Positions 1-8,025 are shown, counted from the first letter of the stretch. The stretch is 50,701 nt of DNA from Xanthobacter autotrophicus (GCF_030015065.1 NZ_JAIVFN010000017.1:1-50701); one strand, 5' to 3'. Numbers and translations: made by a program. Notes: generated by a model not told the origin, from the sequence alone.

Positions 1-63
1 TGCCGGGGGTGTGGGGCGGGGGCTCAGCTCGCGCCCCATCGCAAGGCGATTGGCTGAGGGAGG

Positions 64-795
64 TCACGACACCTCCCCCTTCATACGATGGAGCGGCACG
101 ACGTTGGCGGCGGCACATGGGAGTGCGCTGGCTGGCAGGTACTCGACCTCGTCGTCGAAACCATCGTCAGCGGGCTGCACCTCGCCCAGGTCGCGAAGCA
201 GCTGCCACGCCTTGAAACCGACGTAGAACAGATCAGGCAGCCGGTCTTCGACCCGGCGCATCTGGCCATGTGCCTCGCGCACCTTGTCGAGCAGCTCGGC
301 GCCCTCTGGCAAAAACCGCTCGGTCTCATTCCACCGCTGGCACCCGGCGGCCAAGGCGGCCGCCGAGAAGGGCTCGAAGTCGAGAGCGTTGACGAGCGTA
401 GCTGCAAGCCGCTCCACGACCTCCGGGTACCGCTCGTTGCTCAGGTTGACGCGGGCTGACAAGAAGCCGCTCACGATGAGCACGGTTTCTTCCGGGGTGG
501 CCGGCGTACGGAGCGCATGCGAGAGCGCGCTTTGCGCCGCGTTGATGACCTCGACGTCAGGCACGCGCCTGTGGATCGCGCGGGCCTGCTCCCGCATGTG
601 AGCAGACACTGTCTCTGCCGGGGTCAGGTCCTCGTTCCACGAGAAGCCCATCACGTCGTAGTCCGACGTGATCTCTCTGAATTTCGCGTACCAACGTCGG
701 GCGGTCAGGAAGGGCTCCAGGACCGCACACGGCACCCTGACGATGTCGGTCATGGACAGTTCGCGGCCGTCTGAAAGCGTGATCGCGTCGCCCAT
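64..795 (-). CDS. Hypothetical protein of the integrative element (243 aa)
   Basis: I do not recognise this protein. It is 243 residues, mostly helical in character, with no signal peptide and no membrane segment. It has no cysteine cluster or nucleotide-binding motif that I can see. Its ATG follows the stop of the replication-type gene by a single base, so the two are almost certainly co-transcribed and translationally coupled. It lies inside the tRNA-Ser integrative element and is the last element gene in this window. The stop at 64 leaves no room for another complete gene before the edge. Function unknown; a replication or maintenance accessory is only a guess from position. Confidence 0.75.
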   Translation of the reverse strand: MGDAITLSDGRELSMTDIVRVPCAVLEPFLTARRWYAKFREITSDYDVMGFSWNEDLTPAETVSAHMREQARAIHRRVPDVEVINAAQSALSHALRTPATPEETVLIVSGFLSARVNLSNERYPEVVERLAATLVNALDFEPFSAAALAAGCQRWNETERFLPEGAELLDKVREAHGQMRRVEDRLPDLFYVGFKAWQLLRDLGEVQPADDGFDDEVEYLPASALPCAAANVVPLHRMKGEVS

Positions 796-796
796 T

Positions 797-1726
797 TCAG
801 AAGCCCCCCGCTGGCAACGGCTTCCCGCCGTTCAAGGCCATCTCGTAGGCAGCCTTGGCCTTGGAAGCAGCGACCATGGCGGTGAGCTGCGCCACCGAGG
901 CAGGCGGCAGCCCGCGCGGCGCGTACCGGGACGGGGCCGGACGCTGGGGCTGGCTCTGGCGCGGAGGGTCGTCCCGCCAACGCCCATCACGCAACCAGTA
1001 TGCGGGCATGGTGATGAAGCGAGCCTCCTTGCCCTGGCAGGCTGCGGCGAAGCGCAGGACGCCATTCAGGAGATCACCCGCCGTCGCGCCCCGGTGGCGC
1101 GCCGCGGCGTACTCGCGGCGAGCCCCGTCGCAGCCCTCCCGCTTGGGGTACTGGTTGAACCACTCGGTGAAATCCTCCCCGAACTCGTCCACCTTCATCC
1201 GGGACGGGGCGCAGGGAGGGGCCGGATCGTGCGGCGGCTCCGTGATGTCGAGATCGGAATGCGGCGGGGGAGGGGGGAATCCCCCTCCCTTCTTCTTCCC
1301 TTGGTTATCTTCCCTTGATCGGATGAGATTTTCTTCATCCCAATCTGGATGCGAAGTATCAGGGGTGAAGTCGACTTCGGGGTCGTCATTTTTTTCCAGG
1401 GTCGAGGTCACCCGCTCGAAGGCGAGGTCGTAGGAGTTGCGCGCACCCTTCGACGGAGTCGTCCTCACCCACCCGAGCTGCTCCAGCTCGCGCAGCGTCT
1501 GCGCCGTGCGGCGGCGCGACAGGCCGATGCGGGCGGCCAGACGGTCCATGGATGGATCACACTGACACGTCTTGGCATTGTAGTGATCAGTCAGAACAAA
1601 GAAGAGATTGCGCGCGGAAGCGGACAAGTCATGGTCGCTCATGACGAGATTCATGAGCTTCCACTTGTCCAAGAGGGTCAGCCTGTGCTTTTTCGCTTGC
1701 GCGTCATTCTGAGTGCTGTTAGACAT
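797..1726 (-). CDS. Phage/plasmid-type replication protein with N-terminal helix-turn-helix
   Basis: This 309-residue protein looks like the replication (helicase-loader or initiator) proteins of phages and integrative elements. Residues of roughly 15-105 form a winged helix-turn-helix: a helix around SASARNLFFVLTDHY, then MDRLAARIGLSRRRTAQTL and LEQLGWVRTT. A proline-rich linker follows. The C-terminal part carries EWFNQYPKREG and, later, FITMPAYWLRDGRWRDD. That reproduces the pattern of a tryptophan-rich YP-K motif followed by P-x-x-W-L-x-x-x-R-W-x-D, known from phage O-like replication proteins. It sits between the AlpA-like gene and an unknown gene, all minus strand. The role is inferred from family pattern; initiator and loader cannot be separated by eye. 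Confidence 0.65.
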   Translation of the reverse strand: MSNSTQNDAQAKKHRLTLLDKWKLMNLVMSDHDLSASARNLFFVLTDHYNAKTCQCDPSMDRLAARIGLSRRRTAQTLRELEQLGWVRTTPSKGARNSYDLAFERVTSTLEKNDDPEVDFTPDTSHPDWDEENLIRSREDNQGKKKGGGFPPPPPHSDLDITEPPHDPAPPCAPSRMKVDEFGEDFTEWFNQYPKREGCDGARREYAAARHRGATAGDLLNGVLRFAAACQGKEARFITMPAYWLRDGRWRDDPPRQSQPQRPAPSRYAPRGLPPASVAQLTAMVAASKAKAAYEMALNGGKPLPAGGF

Positions 1727-1758
1727 GTGCTATTCCATTGGTGTTCTGAAGTGAAGAG

Positions 1759-1786
1759 AAGCCCGCCCCCTCCAGAGGGCGGGCTT
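1759..1786 (-). terminator. Hairpin between the AlpA-like gene and the replication gene
   Basis: A perfect 10-bp inverted repeat (arms 1759-1768 and 1777-1786, 8-nt loop) lies six bases after the stop of the AlpA-like gene. Read on the minus strand it is followed by a pyrimidine-rich stretch (TTCTCTTC) rather than a clean U-run. It could terminate or attenuate transcription before the replication gene, which begins 33 bases further on. On the plus strand the stem runs into TTTT, so it may act in both directions. Confidence 0.55.
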
Positions 1787-1791
1787 TTCAT

Positions 1792-1995
1792 TCAGCTCGT
1801 GGTGGTGATGCGGGCGGGCGGCGCCGAGGCGATGAAGTTCTCAATCTCGTGCGCCTCGAACATGAGGCGCTTGCCGAACTTTTTGCCGCGCAGGCGGCCC
1901 GTGCCCAGCATACGGTAGAGCGTGCTCTTGCTGAGCCCGAGGAAGTCCTGGGCGTCGCGCATCGACATCAGGCGAGTATTGGTGGACACGTTCAT
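1792..1995 (-). CDS. AlpA/excisionase-like helix-turn-helix protein
   Basis: A 67-residue MerR/AlpA-type DNA-binding protein. The sequence MSMRDAQDFLGLSKSTLYRM followed by GKKFGKRLMFEAHEIENFI is the usual fold of phage regulators and excisionases: helix-turn-helix, then a basic wing (GTGRLRGKKFGKRLMF), then a helix. In P4-like elements AlpA activates the integrase gene, and relatives act as excision factors. I chose the ATG at 1995 because GGAGAG sits six bases upstream; a longer reading from 2061 has no such site. It follows the unknown gene at 2070-3035 by about 75 bases and precedes a hairpin. Confident in the family, less so in whether it is an activator or an excisionase. Confidence 0.75.
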   Translation of the reverse strand: MNVSTNTRLMSMRDAQDFLGLSKSTLYRMLGTGRLRGKKFGKRLMFEAHEIENFIASAPPARITTTS

Positions 1996-2069
1996 CGGAA
2001 CTCTCCAAGTGTTGGACACGAGGGAGAGCTTCCGGGATTTCTCGGGAAAAATAGTCCCCAATAACCCTG

Positions 2070-3035
2070 CTATTTTTGCGTGTCGGCCAACTTTTTGCGG
2101 GCCAGCGCCAGGATGCGGCTCGATGTGGAGCCTGAATTCAGAAGTCCGAGGAAGTCCTTGTCGCCCGGCGCGTTGAAGAGCGAGGACAGCTCAGCGAGGA
2201 ACTCACGCAGGTCGTGGTTTTTCTCAGTCGCCTTCTGACCGGTTACGCGGGCCCATGCGCAGATGATCACCATGGCGGCTTCGTCGCGTTGATGGTCGCG
2301 CGGGCGCCCGCCTTGCCCCGTCATCGGCAGAGAGACGGCGATTGCGTCCAGCGCCGCCCTTATCTCATCCGGCGGCGGCGCGGGCGGGAGCCCGGCGCAC
2401 GCTGTAATCGGACGATGTCGAACCAAGCGCGCGAGCGCATCTATCCCGCCCAGTTGACTAGTGACGAGAGCGCGCAAGGTGGGGGACTGCTCCCACCACG
2501 CCTTGTGCCAGACCTTTGCGCTTTTTTCCGTCTTGAGGCGCAGGCTCTTCAATTCCTTCGGGAAGCTCGGCGCCTTGCTGCCGGGCGCCAGCCGAATGGA
2601 CCACCGACCATCGTCACCTTGGTGGACCTGCCAAACAGGAGCTGCGTGCTCTTCACGAAGGCCCTCAAAAGCGACCGCCGCGTTCCAAATTTCAGCACCC
2701 GCCGCCTCGACCGCAGCGGCAGGCGCCCCCGGCGCCGCCTCTCGGACGAGCGCCACAACGTCAGTGTGTCGGACGAAATGGTGGGCGCTTGCCCAAAGGG
2801 CCTTGGTGCGGTCAATGAGGCGGACTTGGGTCTCCGGCTGTGGCTCTGCCGCTACCGCGGCAATCTCGTCCTCGCTCGGGGGCTCATGGCCGAAGTCCCG
2901 GCACAGTTCGACGAACTTTTCCCGGTCGAAGATGCGTCCGCCCGCGTCCGCTGTGGTCGAGTCCTCTGCCGCCTGGGCGATTTGGCGTGCGAGCCGAACC
3001 AGAGATGACTCAGCGGCGGGCGGACGACGCTTCAT
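2070..3035 (-). CDS. Hypothetical protein translationally coupled to the integrase
   Basis: Unknown protein of 321 residues. Its ATG at 3035 overlaps the integrase stop in an ATGA arrangement, so it is translated with the integrase. The start is set by that overlap; an in-frame codon at 3077 inside the integrase is less likely. The N-terminal third is acidic and helical. The middle holds tryptophan-rich stretches (ALWASAHHFVRHTD, KVWHKAWWEQSPTLRAL). A segment around MTGQGGRPRDHQRDEAAMVI precedes a final helical region. No catalytic motif is evident to me. Genes placed directly after P4-type integrases in alphaproteobacterial elements are often unannotated, and its job cannot be inferred from sequence alone. 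Confidence 0.75.
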   Translation of the reverse strand: MKRRPPAAESSLVRLARQIAQAAEDSTTADAGGRIFDREKFVELCRDFGHEPPSEDEIAAVAAEPQPETQVRLIDRTKALWASAHHFVRHTDVVALVREAAPGAPAAAVEAAGAEIWNAAVAFEGLREEHAAPVWQVHQGDDGRWSIRLAPGSKAPSFPKELKSLRLKTEKSAKVWHKAWWEQSPTLRALVTSQLGGIDALARLVRHRPITACAGLPPAPPPDEIRAALDAIAVSLPMTGQGGRPRDHQRDEAAMVIICAWARVTGQKATEKNHDLREFLAELSSLFNAPGDKDFLGLLNSGSTSSRILALARKKLADTQK

Positions 3036-4279
3036 GCCGCTTTCTCTTCGTTCGCACCGGCCAGGAACTCGCCCCATGCGTCCATGAGCTTCCGGCGCTT
3101 CTCAAGAGCGTCAGAGCGCCTGTAGGCCGCCTCCGTGGCGTCGCCCACGGCGTGGGCGAGCGCAGCCTCGGCAACTTCCCGTGGAAAGGCCGTCGCATCG
3201 CCGGCCCAATCTCGGAAGGAGGAGCGAAAGCCGTGAACTGTCACATCCAGCTTGAGGCGGCGCAGCAGCGCCGTCAGGCTCATGTCGGAGAGCGGCGCCC
3301 CCCGCTTCTGTCCCGGGAAAACCAGATCATCTGGCGCATGGTCGAGCTGGGCCACGACCTGGAGAACCTCCACGGAGCGGTCGCAGAGCGGGACGCGGTG
3401 GGGCCGGCCCGCCTTCATGCGGTCGGCCGGCACGGTCCAGACCCTTGCCTTCAGGTCCATCTCAGACCATCGAGCGCCCCTGACCTCGCCGGACCGGGCC
3501 GCGGTGAGGATTAGGAACTCCAGGGCGAAGGCGGACATCCCGCGCACCAGTCGCAGCCGCTTCAGGAATGCCGGCACCTCCTCATAGGGCAGGGCCTCGT
3601 GGTGCCCACGCTGGAGCTTTTGTCTCCTGGGGAGGGTGAGGGCGAGGTGGCCTTTCCAGCGTGCCGGGTTTTCACCTGAGCGCAGGCCCTTGGCCTTCGC
3701 CGCATCCAGGACGGCCTCGATGCGCCCACGCAGGCGCGAGGCGGTTTCGTTCTTACCAGCCCAGATGGGCGTCAGGATCGAGAGGACGTCCTCGGTGGTG
3801 ACGTCCGCGACCGCTTTGTCACGAAGCCCGGTGCAGTAGCCCGAATCTACGTAGGCGCCATCATCCCCCCGCTGGAGGCTGAGAGTCGTTCGCCACTGGT
3901 CGATGTGTTTCGGGTTCCGCCAGCCGGGCGCCATCGTGGCGATGTGCGCCTCGGCGACCTCCCCAAAGGTCGGAGCGTTCCCCGTCTCGCGGACCTTCCG
4001 GCGCGCCGCGATCGGGTCGACCCCAGCGGCCACCTGTTCCCTGGCGGCCGCGGCCAGCTCCCGCGCGCGGGCCAGGGAGACGGATTGTAGTGGCCCAAGG
4101 CCCAGCTCGCGCAGTCGGCCTGAGCCCAGCGTCGAGGGGTCGTCCTTCCATCTGAAGAGGAAGGCCCATGTCTTGGCCCCGGATGGGTTCACGACCAGAT
4201 ACAGATTGCCGCCATCCGCATGCCGGCCGGGCTTCGTGATGGTTGCGACGGTCTTGGCGTTGAGGCGATTGAGTTGCAT
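3032..4279 (-). CDS. int: P4-type tyrosine recombinase (integrase)
   Basis: Site-specific recombinase of 415 residues, the usual length for P4-like integrases. The N-terminal arm-binding domain (about 1-100) shows the DUF4102 pattern (ADGGNLYLVVNPSGAKTW, ELGLGPLQSVSLARARE). A core-binding domain spans about 103-205. The catalytic domain carries Arg262 (TAARSGEVRGARW), a likely Lys289, His349 and Arg352 (HGFRSSFRDWAG), His376 and the nucleophile Tyr386 (EAAYRRSD). All catalytic positions are present, so it should be active. It starts 169 bases from the 3' end of tRNA-Ser and reads away from it, the standard arrangement for an element integrated at a tRNA 3' end. Its stop overlaps the next gene. 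Confidence 0.95.
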   Translation of the reverse strand: MQLNRLNAKTVATITKPGRHADGGNLYLVVNPSGAKTWAFLFRWKDDPSTLGSGRLRELGLGPLQSVSLARARELAAAAREQVAAGVDPIAARRKVRETGNAPTFGEVAEAHIATMAPGWRNPKHIDQWRTTLSLQRGDDGAYVDSGYCTGLRDKAVADVTTEDVLSILTPIWAGKNETASRLRGRIEAVLDAAKAKGLRSGENPARWKGHLALTLPRRQKLQRGHHEALPYEEVPAFLKRLRLVRGMSAFALEFLILTAARSGEVRGARWSEMDLKARVWTVPADRMKAGRPHRVPLCDRSVEVLQVVAQLDHAPDDLVFPGQKRGAPLSDMSLTALLRRLKLDVTVHGFRSSFRDWAGDATAFPREVAEAALAHAVGDATEAAYRRSDALEKRRKLMDAWGEFLAGANEEKAA

Positions 4280-4384
4280 GGCCTGCGTTAGGGTCAGTTC
4301 CGCGAGGCTGATTTGCCCCTAACGTCTACCCTAACAGCGGCGTGGGATTATGGGAAACTGACTGAAGCGTAGAGAGTAGCGAAC

Positions 4385-4410
4385 GCATAGAAAAGTGCGT
4401 TTTTCTATGC
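4385..4410. promoter_or_regulatory. Inverted repeat in the attachment region between integrase and tRNA
   Basis: A perfect 10-bp inverted repeat (arms 4385-4394 and 4401-4410, 6-nt spacer) lies between the integrase start and the tRNA. It is AT-rich in a GC-rich genome. Short direct repeats surround it: ACTTATGGGA at 4411 is followed by ACTTAGTGGGA at 4420, with TTATGGGA again near 4349. GTTAGGG-type repeats in both orientations lie at about 4288-4336. These fit integrase arm sites or a regulator site in the attachment region. A terminator for the tRNA transcript is an alternative. Confidence 0.45.
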
Positions 4411-4448
4411 ACTTATGGGACTTAGTGGGAATGTCTGGAACTAGGGGC

Positions 4449-4538
4449 TGGCGGAGAGAGAGGGATTCGAACCCTCGATACGGTTTCCCGTATACACGCG
4501 TTCCAGGCGTGCGCCTTCAACCACTCGGCCACCTCTCC
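4449..4538 (-). tRNA. tRNA-Ser (anticodon GGA)
   Basis: A 90-nt serine tRNA on the minus strand. The acceptor begins GGAGAGG at 4538 and the D-arm reads TGGCCGAGTGGTTGAAGGC. The anticodon stem-loop CACGC-CTGGAAC-GCGTG gives anticodon GGA. The long variable arm TACGGGAAACCGTA, typical of class II tRNAs, follows. The T-arm contains GGTTCGAATCC, and an encoded CCA occupies 4451-4449. The gene is intact. Its 3' end faces the integrase, so the integrated element has restored the tRNA end. Confidence 0.95.
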
Positions 4539-4599
4539 AGCCCGGCGCGCCGAGGCGCGCGCAGATCCCTCGGGAAGGCGGCTGCCGAATGCGGCCACG

Positions 4600-4627
4600 C
4601 CGCCTTCAACCGCTCCGCCACCTCTCC
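4600..4627 (-). pseudogene. Remnant of a tRNA-Ser 5' end
   Basis: Twenty-five of 28 bases match the first 28 bases of the intact tRNA-Ser(GGA) (positions 4511-4538), in the same orientation, 89 bp away. The similarity covers acceptor and D-arm only. The expected anticodon arm and T-arm do not follow, so it cannot make a tRNA. It is probably a scar of a duplicated tRNA gene or of an earlier integration or excision at this locus. Confidence 0.7.
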
Positions 4628-4943
4628 GACCGGGAGGGAAACCCGGACGCCGGACATTGCGTCATCGCTTTCCAGGGGAATTCGAAGACCAGCAGCGATC
4701 GAGCAGCGCTGCATACCGGCGAGGCGGCGGAATATAGCGGCTTGTTGCCGTCTGGCAAGACGTTATCGCAACGCTGCCCACAGGCCGAACCACGACACCC
4801 GGCGCATCTGTTCAGAGCGACCGCGAGAGGCCGCCGCAGCCATCGCCCAAGCGCATCGGCGGCCGCTCTCCATGCGTTGAAAGCAGGGCCTTCCGGCGCA
4901 CCCGCCGGGCGCGGCCCCAGCGCTCCCCGCCCGGCGCCGGAAA
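4628..4943. other. Intergenic stretch without a recognisable gene
   Basis: Between the tRNA remnant and the dapD terminator I see no open frame with a credible start and codon use, and no RNA gene. Short frames here look like translated tRNA-remnant and flanking DNA. Confidence 0.6.
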
Positions 4944-4970
4944 CCGGCGGGACCGGAATGGTCCCGCCGG
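4944..4970 (-). terminator. Hairpin terminator of dapD
   Basis: A perfect 11-bp GC-rich inverted repeat (arms 4944-4954 and 4960-4970, 5-nt loop) begins seven bases after the dapD stop. It is followed on the minus strand by a short TTT. It is probably a transcription terminator for dapD, though the U-run is short. Confidence 0.6.
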
Positions 4971-4977
4971 GCCATCC

Positions 4978-5835
4978 TCAATCGCGCAGCAGGTCGTTGA
5001 TGGAGGTCTTGGACCGGGTCTGCGCATCTACCCGCTTCACGATCACCGCGCAGGACAGCGAAGGGCCGGGCTGGCCGTTCGGCAGGGGCTTGCCGGGCAG
5101 CGCACCGGGCACCACCACCGAATAGGCCGGCACCTCGCCCACGAAGACCTCCCCGGTCTCGCGGTCCACGATCTTGGTGGTGGCGCTGATGAAGACGCCC
5201 ATGGAGAGCACCGAGCCGGTGCGCACCACCACGCCCTCCACCACTTCCGATCGAGCGCCGATGAAGCAGTCGTCCTCGATGATCACCGGGCCGGCCTGCA
5301 GCGGCTCCAGAACGCCGCCGATGCCCACGCCGCCGGACAGGTGCACATTCTTGCCGATCTGGGCGCAGGAGCCCACGGTGGCCCAGGTGTCCACCATGGT
5401 GCCCTCGCCCACATGGGCGCCGAGATTCACGAAGGACGGCATCAGCACCACGTTGGGCGCGATATAGGCGGAGCGACGCACGATGGCGCCCGGCACGGCG
5501 CGGAAGCTGGCGGCGCGGAAGTCCTTCTCGCTCCAGGACAGGAACTTGGAGGGCACCTTGTCCCACCAGTGGGCGCCGCCGGGGCCGCCGCCGATGGGCA
5601 CCATGTCGTTGAGCCGGAAGGAGAGCAGCACCGCCTTCTTCAGCCACTGGTTCACGGTCCAGTTGCCGTCGGCGCCCCTCTCGGCCACGCGGGCGGCGCC
5701 GCTGTCGAGCAGCGAAAGCGCCTCGTCAACGGCGAGACGCACCTCGCCCATGGTGGAGAAGCCGATCTCGGCGCGCGTCTCGAAGGCGTCGTCGATGATG
5801 CGGGAAAGCGCGGCAAGGCGGGCGGCGTCGGCCAT
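4978..5835 (-). CDS. dapD: 2,3,4,5-tetrahydropyridine-2,6-dicarboxylate N-succinyltransferase
   Basis: Cytoplasmic trimeric acyltransferase of the succinylase branch of lysine and diaminopimelate synthesis. It transfers succinyl from succinyl-CoA to tetrahydrodipicolinate. The protein is 285 residues, within the family range. An N-terminal helical domain (about 1-100) is followed by a left-handed beta-helix built of hexapeptide repeats, seen in [39 protein letters not shown] and [15 protein letters not shown]. The C-terminal part has the CoA-end motif [15 protein letters not shown] lies just upstream of the ATG at 5835. It follows prfC on the same strand by 65 bases and ends at a hairpin. Confidence 0.96.
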   Translation of the reverse strand: MADAARLAALSRIIDDAFETRAEIGFSTMGEVRLAVDEALSLLDSGAARVAERGADGNWTVNQWLKKAVLLSFRLNDMVPIGGGPGGAHWWDKVPSKFLSWSEKDFRAASFRAVPGAIVRRSAYIAPNVVLMPSFVNLGAHVGEGTMVDTWATVGSCAQIGKNVHLSGGVGIGGVLEPLQAGPVIIEDDCFIGARSEVVEGVVVRTGSVLSMGVFISATTKIVDRETGEVFVGEVPAYSVVVPGALPGKPLPNGQPGPSLSCAVIVKRVDAQTRSKTSINDLLRD

Positions 5836-5900
5836 GGGATCCTCCGGATCGGCCGCGCCCCCGCGCGGCCGGGCATGTCAATTCAGGGCGGGATGAAAGG

Positions 5901-7508
5901 TCAGCCGCGTTCCTTCACGGCGACGAACTTGAGCTTGGGCCATTCCTCGATGGCGCGGTCGAGCACCCACTGGCTGCGGGCGAGATAGACCGGCGCCTCG
6001 TCGCGGTCGCGGGCGGTGGAGGAGCGGTTCGCCTCCATGAAGCGGTCCACCTCGGCCCGCTCGCCGACGATCCAGCGGGCGGTGACGAAGGATACCGCCT
6101 CGTAGCGGATGGGCACGCCGTATTCCTTCTCCAGCCGCGCCGAGAGCACGTCGAGCTGCAGGGTGCCCACCACGCCCACGATGGGGGCGGGATCGGAAAC
6201 CGGACGGATCACCTGCACCACCCCTTCCTCCGCCATGTCCTGCAGCGCCTTCTGCAGCTGCTTGGCCTTCATGGGGTCCGAGAGCAGCACCCGGCGCAGG
6301 ATTTCCGGCGCGAAGTCCGGCAGGCCCTCGAAGCGGATGCTCTCGCCCTCGGAGAGGGTGTCGCCCACCCGCAGCATGCCGTGATTGGGAATGCCGATGA
6401 TGTCGCCGGCCACCGCCTCGTCCACCGTCTCGCGCTCCTGGGCGAAGAAGAAGATGGGGTTGGCGATGGCCATGTTGCGCTTCTCGCGCGGATTGAACAG
6501 CTTCATGCCGCGCTTGAACCGGCCCGAGCACAGGCGCACGAAGGCCACGCGGTCCCGGTGGTTCGGGTCCATGTTGGCCTGCACCTTGAAGACGAAGCCG
6601 GAGACGAGATCCTCCGCCGGCTCCACCATGCGCTCGCCGGCGGCAGAGCGCGGCAGCGGGCTCGGCCCCACCGAGCCGAGGCCGAACAGCAGCTCGGCGA
6701 CACCCGCCTCCTTCAGCGCCGAGCCGAAATAGACCGGCGAGAGGTGCCCCTCGCGGAACGAGGCCAGATCGAACGGCGGCAGCACGCCGAGCGCCAGCGT
6801 CAGGCTCTCCACCGCCTCGTTGATGATGCGCTCCTCCACCCCCTCAAGGTCGATGAGGTCCTCCGGCGTCTCGAACGGCACCTCGCGCACCAGCGGCCCG
6901 CCGCGCTCGGTGGCGAGCAGGGCCTTCCTGTTGGCGATGTCGATGAGGCCGCGGAAGTCCACGCCCATGCCGATGGGCCAGGTGAGCGGGGTGAGGTCGA
7001 GGGCGAGGGTGGAGGAGACCTCGTCCATCAGGGCGATGGGGTCGAGGCTCTCGCGGTCCACCTTGTTGACGAAGGTGAAGATGGGAATGTCGCGCAGGCG
7101 GCAGACCTCGAACAGCTTGCGGGTCTGGCTTTCGATGCCCTTGGCCGCGTCGATCACCATCACCGCCGCGTCCACGGCGGAGAGGGTGCGGTAGGTGTCC
7201 TCGGAGAAGTCCGAGTGGCCGGGCGTGTCCAGCAGGTTGAAGACGATGCCGTCGCGCTCGAAGGTCATCACCGAGGAAGTGACCGAGATGCCGCGCTGCT
7301 GCTCGATCTCCATCCAGTCGGAGCGGGTGCGCCGGCGCTCGCCGCGCGCCTTCACGTGGCCGGCCATGCGGATGGCGCCGGAGGCAAGCAGGAGCTTTTC
7401 CGTCAGCGTCGTCTTACCGGCGTCCGGATGGGAGATGATGGCGAAGGTGCGCCGGCGGGCGAAATCCGGCAGGGGCGCCGCCGCCGTGGAATGGGTCTCG
7501 TCGAGCAT
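5901..7508 (-). CDS. prfC: Peptide chain release factor 3 (RF3)
   Basis: Translational GTPase that recycles RF1 and RF2 from the ribosome after termination. The 535-residue product shows the G1 loop HPDAGKTTL (about 28-36), the switch-region sequence QQRGISVTSSV, the G3 motif DTPGHSDF and the G4 motif NKVD. The family's C-terminal domains follow, including QLDVLSARLEKEYGVPI. The start at 7508 leaves 18 residues before ARRRTFAIISHPDAGK, close to the E. coli layout. An upstream codon at 7631 would run through the promoter. There is no Shine-Dalgarno; a good promoter ends only six bases before the ATG, so the mRNA is probably leaderless. dapD follows 65 bases downstream. Confidence 0.96.
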   Translation of the reverse strand: MLDETHSTAAAPLPDFARRRTFAIISHPDAGKTTLTEKLLLASGAIRMAGHVKARGERRRTRSDWMEIEQQRGISVTSSVMTFERDGIVFNLLDTPGHSDFSEDTYRTLSAVDAAVMVIDAAKGIESQTRKLFEVCRLRDIPIFTFVNKVDRESLDPIALMDEVSSTLALDLTPLTWPIGMGVDFRGLIDIANRKALLATERGGPLVREVPFETPEDLIDLEGVEERIINEAVESLTLALGVLPPFDLASFREGHLSPVYFGSALKEAGVAELLFGLGSVGPSPLPRSAAGERMVEPAEDLVSGFVFKVQANMDPNHRDRVAFVRLCSGRFKRGMKLFNPREKRNMAIANPIFFFAQERETVDEAVAGDIIGIPNHGMLRVGDTLSEGESIRFEGLPDFAPEILRRVLLSDPMKAKQLQKALQDMAEEGVVQVIRPVSDPAPIVGVVGTLQLDVLSARLEKEYGVPIRYEAVSFVTARWIVGERAEVDRFMEANRSSTARDRDEAPVYLARSQWVLDRAIEEWPKLKFVAVKERG

Positions 7509-7542
7509 CGGGGCTATATAAGGCGAAACCCGATTTCGACAA
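7509..7542 (-). promoter_or_regulatory. Promoter of prfC abutting the start codon
   Basis: On the minus strand a -35 element TTGTCG (7542-7537), a 16-bp spacer and a -10 element TATATA (7520-7515) are followed by only GCCCCG before the prfC ATG at 7508. The expected transcription start would fall on or next to the A of that ATG. Confidence 0.6.
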
Positions 7543-7566
7543 ACCGGGATGGCGGGGGAACGCGCG

Positions 7567-8025
7567 ATGATTGGCCGATGGATAGGCAGCAAGGACGCCA
7601 GCGGCGGCCGGAGGGTGGCGCGCGCACCCATGCGGCGGGCCGGGCTGCTGGTTGCGGCGCTGGTGGCCGGCTGGAGCGGGCCGGCAGCGGCGCTGATGCC
7701 GCCTTATGTCTATGAGGGCGCGCGGCGCGATGCGGCGAGCGTCATCGTCATCGCGGTCCAGAAGGTGAAGCCGCCGCAGGAGAGCTTCGGCGCCTGCATG
7801 GTCACCGGCACCGTCGCCCGGGTGGAGCGGGGCACCGCCTACAGGCCGGGGCAGGCGGTGACGATCGCCGTGCCCTGCGCCCGGCCCGGCGCCGCCCCGC
7901 CCATCGGCGGTACCATCTGGCAGCCGGTGGATCGCCTCGAAAAGTCGCGCTTCGGCCGCGCCTTCCTCGATGCGGCGGGACAGGTGGTGCTCTCCCAGTA
8001 CGAGCCGCTCGCCGCGGCCCCCTGA
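7567..8025 (+). CDS. Small exported protein of unknown function
   Basis: Unknown protein of 152 residues from the ATG at 7567, which has a purine-rich GGGGGAA upstream. A later ATG at 7630 would begin exactly at a classic signal peptide (MRRAGLLVAALVAGWSGPAAAL), with alanine-rich cleavage after about residue 20. An earlier ATG at 7549 is also possible. The mature part has two cysteines (ACMVTG and VPCARPG) spaced to form one disulfide, and a segment reading GTVARVERGTAYRPGQAVTI that suggests a small beta-rich domain. It is probably periplasmic. It is divergent from prfC and precedes the ATPase gene by 167 bases. Confidence 0.7.
   Translation: MIGRWIGSKDASGGRRVARAPMRRAGLLVAALVAGWSGPAAALMPPYVYEGARRDAASVIVIAVQKVKPPQESFGACMVTGTVARVERGTAYRPGQAVTIAVPCARPGAAPPIGGTIWQPVDRLEKSRFGRAFLDAAGQVVLSQYEPLAAAP

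Noticed and set aside
4517..4714. 65-codon minus-strand frame containing [11 protein letters not shown]
   Set aside because: This is the typical spurious translation of a tRNA-Ser 5' end, here the broken copy at 4600-4627, and not a protein gene.
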